From Candidatus Nomurabacteria bacterium (GTDB lineage: Bacteria; Patescibacteriota; Minisyncoccia; Phycocordibacterales; UBA918), in the NCBI GenBank assembly GCA_943359405.1, contig CALRHO010000034.1, positions 1 through 8,096 on the forward strand: a stretch of DNA of 8,096 nucleotides. Direction: 5' to 3'. A model generated the notes under the pieces. That model searched no databases, had not been told where the DNA came from, and saw only the letters and a list, made by a program, of their open reading frames with translations. This document shows, piece by piece, positions 6,097 to 8,096 of the stretch. Each line of letters starts with the position of its first letter. Positions within the stretch are counted from its first letter, which is position 1. Position numbers and translations under genes: made by a program.

Positions 6097-6246
6097 ATGA
6101 TAAACGAAGTCGATGAGGAAATTACCAATGCACTCATGCGCTTACCAGCGCCTTTCTGTATAGAGTGTCATCGCAACGTTGAATATTTGTCACTTGACTT
6201 GTTTTTTAAACAGTTGTGTTGCTCGGGTATGGGCGCAAACCATTGA
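6097..6246 (+). CDS. Possible 49-residue Cys-containing protein (doubtful)
   Basis: An ATG at 6097 opens 49 codons ending at TGA 6244-6246. The product has an acidic helix-like start (MINEVDEEITNALMRLP), a CIECH motif at residues 21-25 and a CC pair at 41-42. Four Cys and a His could bind zinc or be chance. The frame is the same as the upstream membrane protein and stays open right back to that gene's TGA at 6028, 71 codons in all, so it could also be decayed coding sequence. There is no Shine-Dalgarno site and no good promoter. Its stop codon lies inside the -35 box of the next promoter. I do not recognise the sequence. Confidence 0.25.
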   Translation: MINEVDEEITNALMRLPAPFCIECHRNVEYLSLDLFFKQLCCSGMGANH

Positions 6247-6271
6247 CAATCGTACAGTAAGTGCCTATAAA
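6243..6271 (+). promoter_or_regulatory. Near-consensus sigma-70 promoter of the 141-residue orphan
   Basis: A perfect -35 TTGACA (6243-6248), an optimal 17-nt spacer and -10 TATAAA (6266-6271, five of six) make the best promoter in the window. The predicted start near 6278 leaves a leader of about 17 nt that carries the ribosome binding site. Confidence 0.75.
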
Positions 6272-6282
6272 CATTCCAGAGC

Positions 6283-6288
6283 AGGAGG
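6283..6288 (+). promoter_or_regulatory. Shine-Dalgarno site fixing the start at 6295
   Basis: AGGAGG lies 6 nt before the ATG at 6295-6297, a textbook distance. It is the only strong ribosome binding site in the window; the other genes lack one. This settles the start codon of the orphan gene. Confidence 0.8.
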
Positions 6289-6294
6289 TTTGTC

Positions 6295-6720
6295 ATGTAC
6301 CTTGGTTATCTCGCAGTCCATCATGCGTTCGCTGTGTTGATGGGTATCTTGGTTCTGGTGGGGACGACCTATTGTGCCTTGATAGCGATCCGTGCTGACC
6401 GGAAGCAGACATTGCGGTACTTACTCCCCCAGCATTCGTTCTTTTTATTGACCGACGTAGGTTTCGTAGGCATCCAGCCACCACTCCTCTATGAACTCGT
6501 TCGTCAGCTCTGTTCTGAGGGGGTAATTGTCTGGAAGCCACGGTACGAACCACCAACGTCACGCCCGCAAACCGACCTGATCTCGGTTCCCACCATGGTG
6601 CCAACTTCAGACGACATTGCCGGTGTGCAACGCGCCTCACTCGGGCACGAGCCACCATCGGCCAGAGACGTGGAGCACTACAAATTTCGAATTGCGCATC
6701 ATCATGCCCTGGCTTCGTAA
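6295..6720 (+). CDS. Small orphan protein with one membrane helix
   Basis: This is a 141-residue protein I do not recognise. A single hydrophobic segment at about residues 8-32 is followed by basic residues (R33, R36, K37), suggesting an N-out, C-in membrane anchor. Residues about 38-85 look folded, with a helix PPLLYELVRQLCSEG and then VIVWKPRYEPP, somewhat like a small winged-helix ending, though this is only an impression. Residues 86-141 are Pro/Ser/Thr/His-rich and probably disordered, ending FRIAHHHALAS. Base composition resembles the core genes, not the AT-rich region. The strong promoter and AGGAGG site argue that it is a real, well-expressed gene. It converges on the Nudix gene, with 31 nt between the two stop codons. 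The last codons lie inside a hairpin. Confidence 0.65.
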   Translation: MYLGYLAVHHAFAVLMGILVLVGTTYCALIAIRADRKQTLRYLLPQHSFFLLTDVGFVGIQPPLLYELVRQLCSEGVIVWKPRYEPPTSRPQTDLISVPTMVPTSDDIAGVQRASLGHEPPSARDVEHYKFRIAHHHALAS

Positions 6721-6729
6721 GCCAGGGCA
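6705..6729. terminator. Hairpin between convergent genes, possible terminator without U-tract
   Basis: TGCCCTGGCTT (6705-6715) pairs perfectly with AAGCCAGGGCA (6719-6729) around a 3-nt loop. It overlaps the last codons of the orphan gene and follows the Nudix gene on the other strand. Neither strand has a T-run right after the stem, so it may act as an RNA 3' end protector or a weak or factor-assisted terminator. Confidence 0.5.
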
Positions 6730-6751
6730 AATTCGTGACAAAAACCCTCAA

Positions 6752-7141
6752 CTACGCCCTGGCAAGCGTGGCTCGTAGGGCGGGAATGATGCCGGCTTGG
6801 TTAAAACCTAGTTCTAGTTGTGCAATTTCATCGAGTGACATCCACTGCATTGCGAGGCCCTCTCCGAGTACCGGTTGCTCAGTCGAGGCTATGTGGCACA
6901 CATAGACTTTCGATGTGTCATCATGGTAGTTCATGAGAAAGTGACACTGAGATAGCGAAATATCCAAGCAGTATTCTTCTTTCACTTCACGCACGAGCGC
7001 TGCCTCATACGTTTCTCCGTCTTCACGTCCGCCACCCGGAATACACCACTGAAACGGATACTTCGGACAGTTACCGTCACGCTGTTGCATTAAAATCTGG
7101 GTACCTCTGATGAGTGCAAAGATGACCCCGGTTTCTTTCAT
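6752..7141 (-). CDS. Nudix hydrolase
   Basis: This 129-residue protein hydrolyses a nucleoside diphosphate linked to another group, using Mg or Mn; the exact substrate is not predictable. The Nudix box is complete in spacing: G37, E43, then R51-E52 and E55-E56, in the order Gx5Ex7REVxEE. The usual Gly after EE is Cys58. PFQWCIPGGG (29-38) before the box resembles MutT/NUDT-type enzymes that clean damaged nucleotides, so a housekeeping role is likely but inferred. The ATG at 7141 lies 7 nt after the ychF stop codon, with no Shine-Dalgarno site, so translation probably follows ychF in one operon. Length is normal for a single-domain Nudix protein. The catalytic residues look intact. Confidence 0.92.
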   Translation of the reverse strand: MKETGVIFALIRGTQILMQQRDGNCPKYPFQWCIPGGGREDGETYEAALVREVKEEYCLDISLSQCHFLMNYHDDTSKVYVCHIASTEQPVLGEGLAMQWMSLDEIAQLELGFNQAGIIPALRATLARA

Positions 7142-7148
7142 AGGTCAA

Positions 7149-8096
7149 TTAGACCATAAACTCAATCACGTCACCATCCTGGACGATGTACTCTTTTCCT
7201 TCGGTCCGCAGTTTGCCTGTCTCACGTGCCTTAGCAATACTGCCAGCTTCGACGAGGTCTTTGAACGTCACAACCTGGGCGCGGATATACTTTTTCTCAA
7301 AATCGGTGTGAATAGCAGCCGCGGCGCGTGGTCCGGTAGAAGCGTGGGGTACGGTCCAGGCCCGGGTCTCCTTTTCACCAGTGGTAAAGTACGAAATGAG
7401 GCCAAGGCGGTGATACGAGGCACGGATGAGCGCCTCTACCCCACTGTTCTGCGCACCATACTCACGGCGAAATTCATTCTTCTCCTCGGCGCCGAGATCA
7501 CGAAGTTCATGCTCCATGCCGGCATCGACTACCACGTACTCACTGCCAGTACTCTCAAAGAATGCCACGAGCTCCTGCCAGCGTTCGTCGTTGTGGTCGT
7601 CGAGGTTGTAGCCGCCGTGCTTCTTGTTGCAAACGTATAAAAACGGCTTCATGGTAAGGAGATGAAGCCCCCTGATGATCTTTTGCTCCGTTTCGTCCAT
7701 GGGGAGGGAGTTCGCAAGGTTGCCGTTCTCGAGGTGTGGCAGGAGGCGGGTGAGCAGGTCAAATTCGATCTGTGCATCCTTATCGCCCCGCTTCACGTCC
7801 CGCTCGACACTCCCCCGCCGCTTCCCAACCGTCTCAGCGTCAGCCAGGATGAGTTCGAGGTTAATTACTTCTATATCACCCAGTGGATCAATCCCACCCG
7901 AAACGTGGTGTATGTCACTGTCTTCAAAGATGCGGACTACCTCCGCAATCATGTCGGTCTCGCGGATGTTGGCGAGAAACTTGTTCCCGAGGCCTTCCCC
8001 CGCTGACGCTCCTTTTACGAGTCCAGCAATGTCGACGAACTCAATGATGGCTGGAATAATCTCTTTCGAGCTCGAAATAGCCGAGAGCGTCGCTAG
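7149..8096 (-). CDS. ychF: Ribosome-binding ATPase YchF (N-terminus outside the window)
   Basis: YchF (OLA1 family) is a conserved Obg-related P-loop ATPase that binds ribosomes and takes part in translation and stress control. The minus frame is open from the window edge to TAA at 7151-7149, giving 315 residues; about 50 N-terminal residues with the P-loop are missing. The G3 region EFVDIAGLVKGAS is at residues 19-31 of this piece, followed by GEGLGNKFLANIRETD. A helical insertion (about 90-130) follows. The G4-equivalent is NKKH (157-160) rather than the NxxE of characterised members. The C-terminal TGS domain occupies about the last 80 residues, ending in EGKEYIVQDGDVIEF. It is upstream of and probably co-transcribed with the Nudix gene. 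Identification is very secure. Confidence 0.96.
   Translation of the reverse strand, partial: LATLSAISSSKEIIPAIIEFVDIAGLVKGASAGEGLGNKFLANIRETDMIAEVVRIFEDSDIHHVSGGIDPLGDIEVINLELILADAETVGKRRGSVERDVKRGDKDAQIEFDLLTRLLPHLENGNLANSLPMDETEQKIIRGLHLLTMKPFLYVCNKKHGGYNLDDHNDERWQELVAFFESTGSEYVVVDAGMEHELRDLGAEEKNEFRREYGAQNSGVEALIRASYHRLGLISYFTTGEKETRAWTVPHASTGPRAAAAIHTDFEKKYIRAQVVTFKDLVEAGSIAKARETGKLRTEGKEYIVQDGDVIEFMV

Larger units (their letters stand above)
6031..6294. other. Intergenic DNA between the membrane protein and the orphan at 6295
   Basis: This 264-base region holds one doubtful small ORF (6097-6246) and, at its right end, a strong promoter and ribosome binding site for the next gene. A short palindrome TGTTT-TTT-AAACA (6200-6212) is present but is not terminator-like. 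No clear terminator follows the membrane protein. Confidence 0.4.

Noticed and set aside
7110..7640. 176-codon plus-strand ORF
   Set aside because: It is antisense to ychF and the start of the Nudix gene, both clear families.

Overview
The window most likely comes from a Patescibacteria (Candidate Phyla Radiation) genome, probably of the Parcubacteria type. The evidence is a DUF5671-like membrane protein, a DUF3467-like small protein, a very acidic secreted protein with fibronectin-III-like repeats, compact spacing, and core genes without Shine-Dalgarno sites whose -10 boxes lie 8-11 nt from the start codon. The lineage call is inferred from protein content only. No ribosomal RNA or other phylogenetic marker is complete here. 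Standard stop codons fit every gene.

Region 1 (1-3160) is host-like and GC-rich (about 55% in one hand-counted line). It holds the start of leuS (minus), a DUF5671-like membrane protein with a pilin-like tail (minus), a DUF3467-like protein (plus) and a secreted acidic Fn3-like protein (minus). Two strong hairpin terminators separate the units. The promoters of leuS, DUF5671 and DUF3467 share one near-leaderless design.

Region 2 (about 3165-6240) is clearly more AT-rich (22-42% GC in hand-counted lines) and all likely genes are on the plus strand. It holds a C-terminal fragment of an NAD(P)H-binding SDR-type reductase, an intact alpha/beta hydrolase, a second alpha/beta hydrolase broken by one frameshift, a six-helix membrane protein of unknown function and a doubtful 49-residue ORF. 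This looks like acquired accessory DNA, partly decayed. No integrase, transposase, direct repeats or attC sites are visible.

Region 3 (6243-8096) returns to host-like composition. A 141-residue orphan membrane protein has a near-consensus sigma-70 promoter and a strong ribosome binding site. It converges on a minus-strand pair, ychF (N-terminus outside the window) followed by a Nudix hydrolase 7 nt downstream, probably one operon.

I see no defence locus, CRISPR array or recognisable new multi-gene system. The most notable points are the shared leaderless promoter layout, the hydrolase/SDR island with its frameshift and fragment, the Asp-rich two-domain secreted protein, and the unusually well-equipped orphan at 6295.
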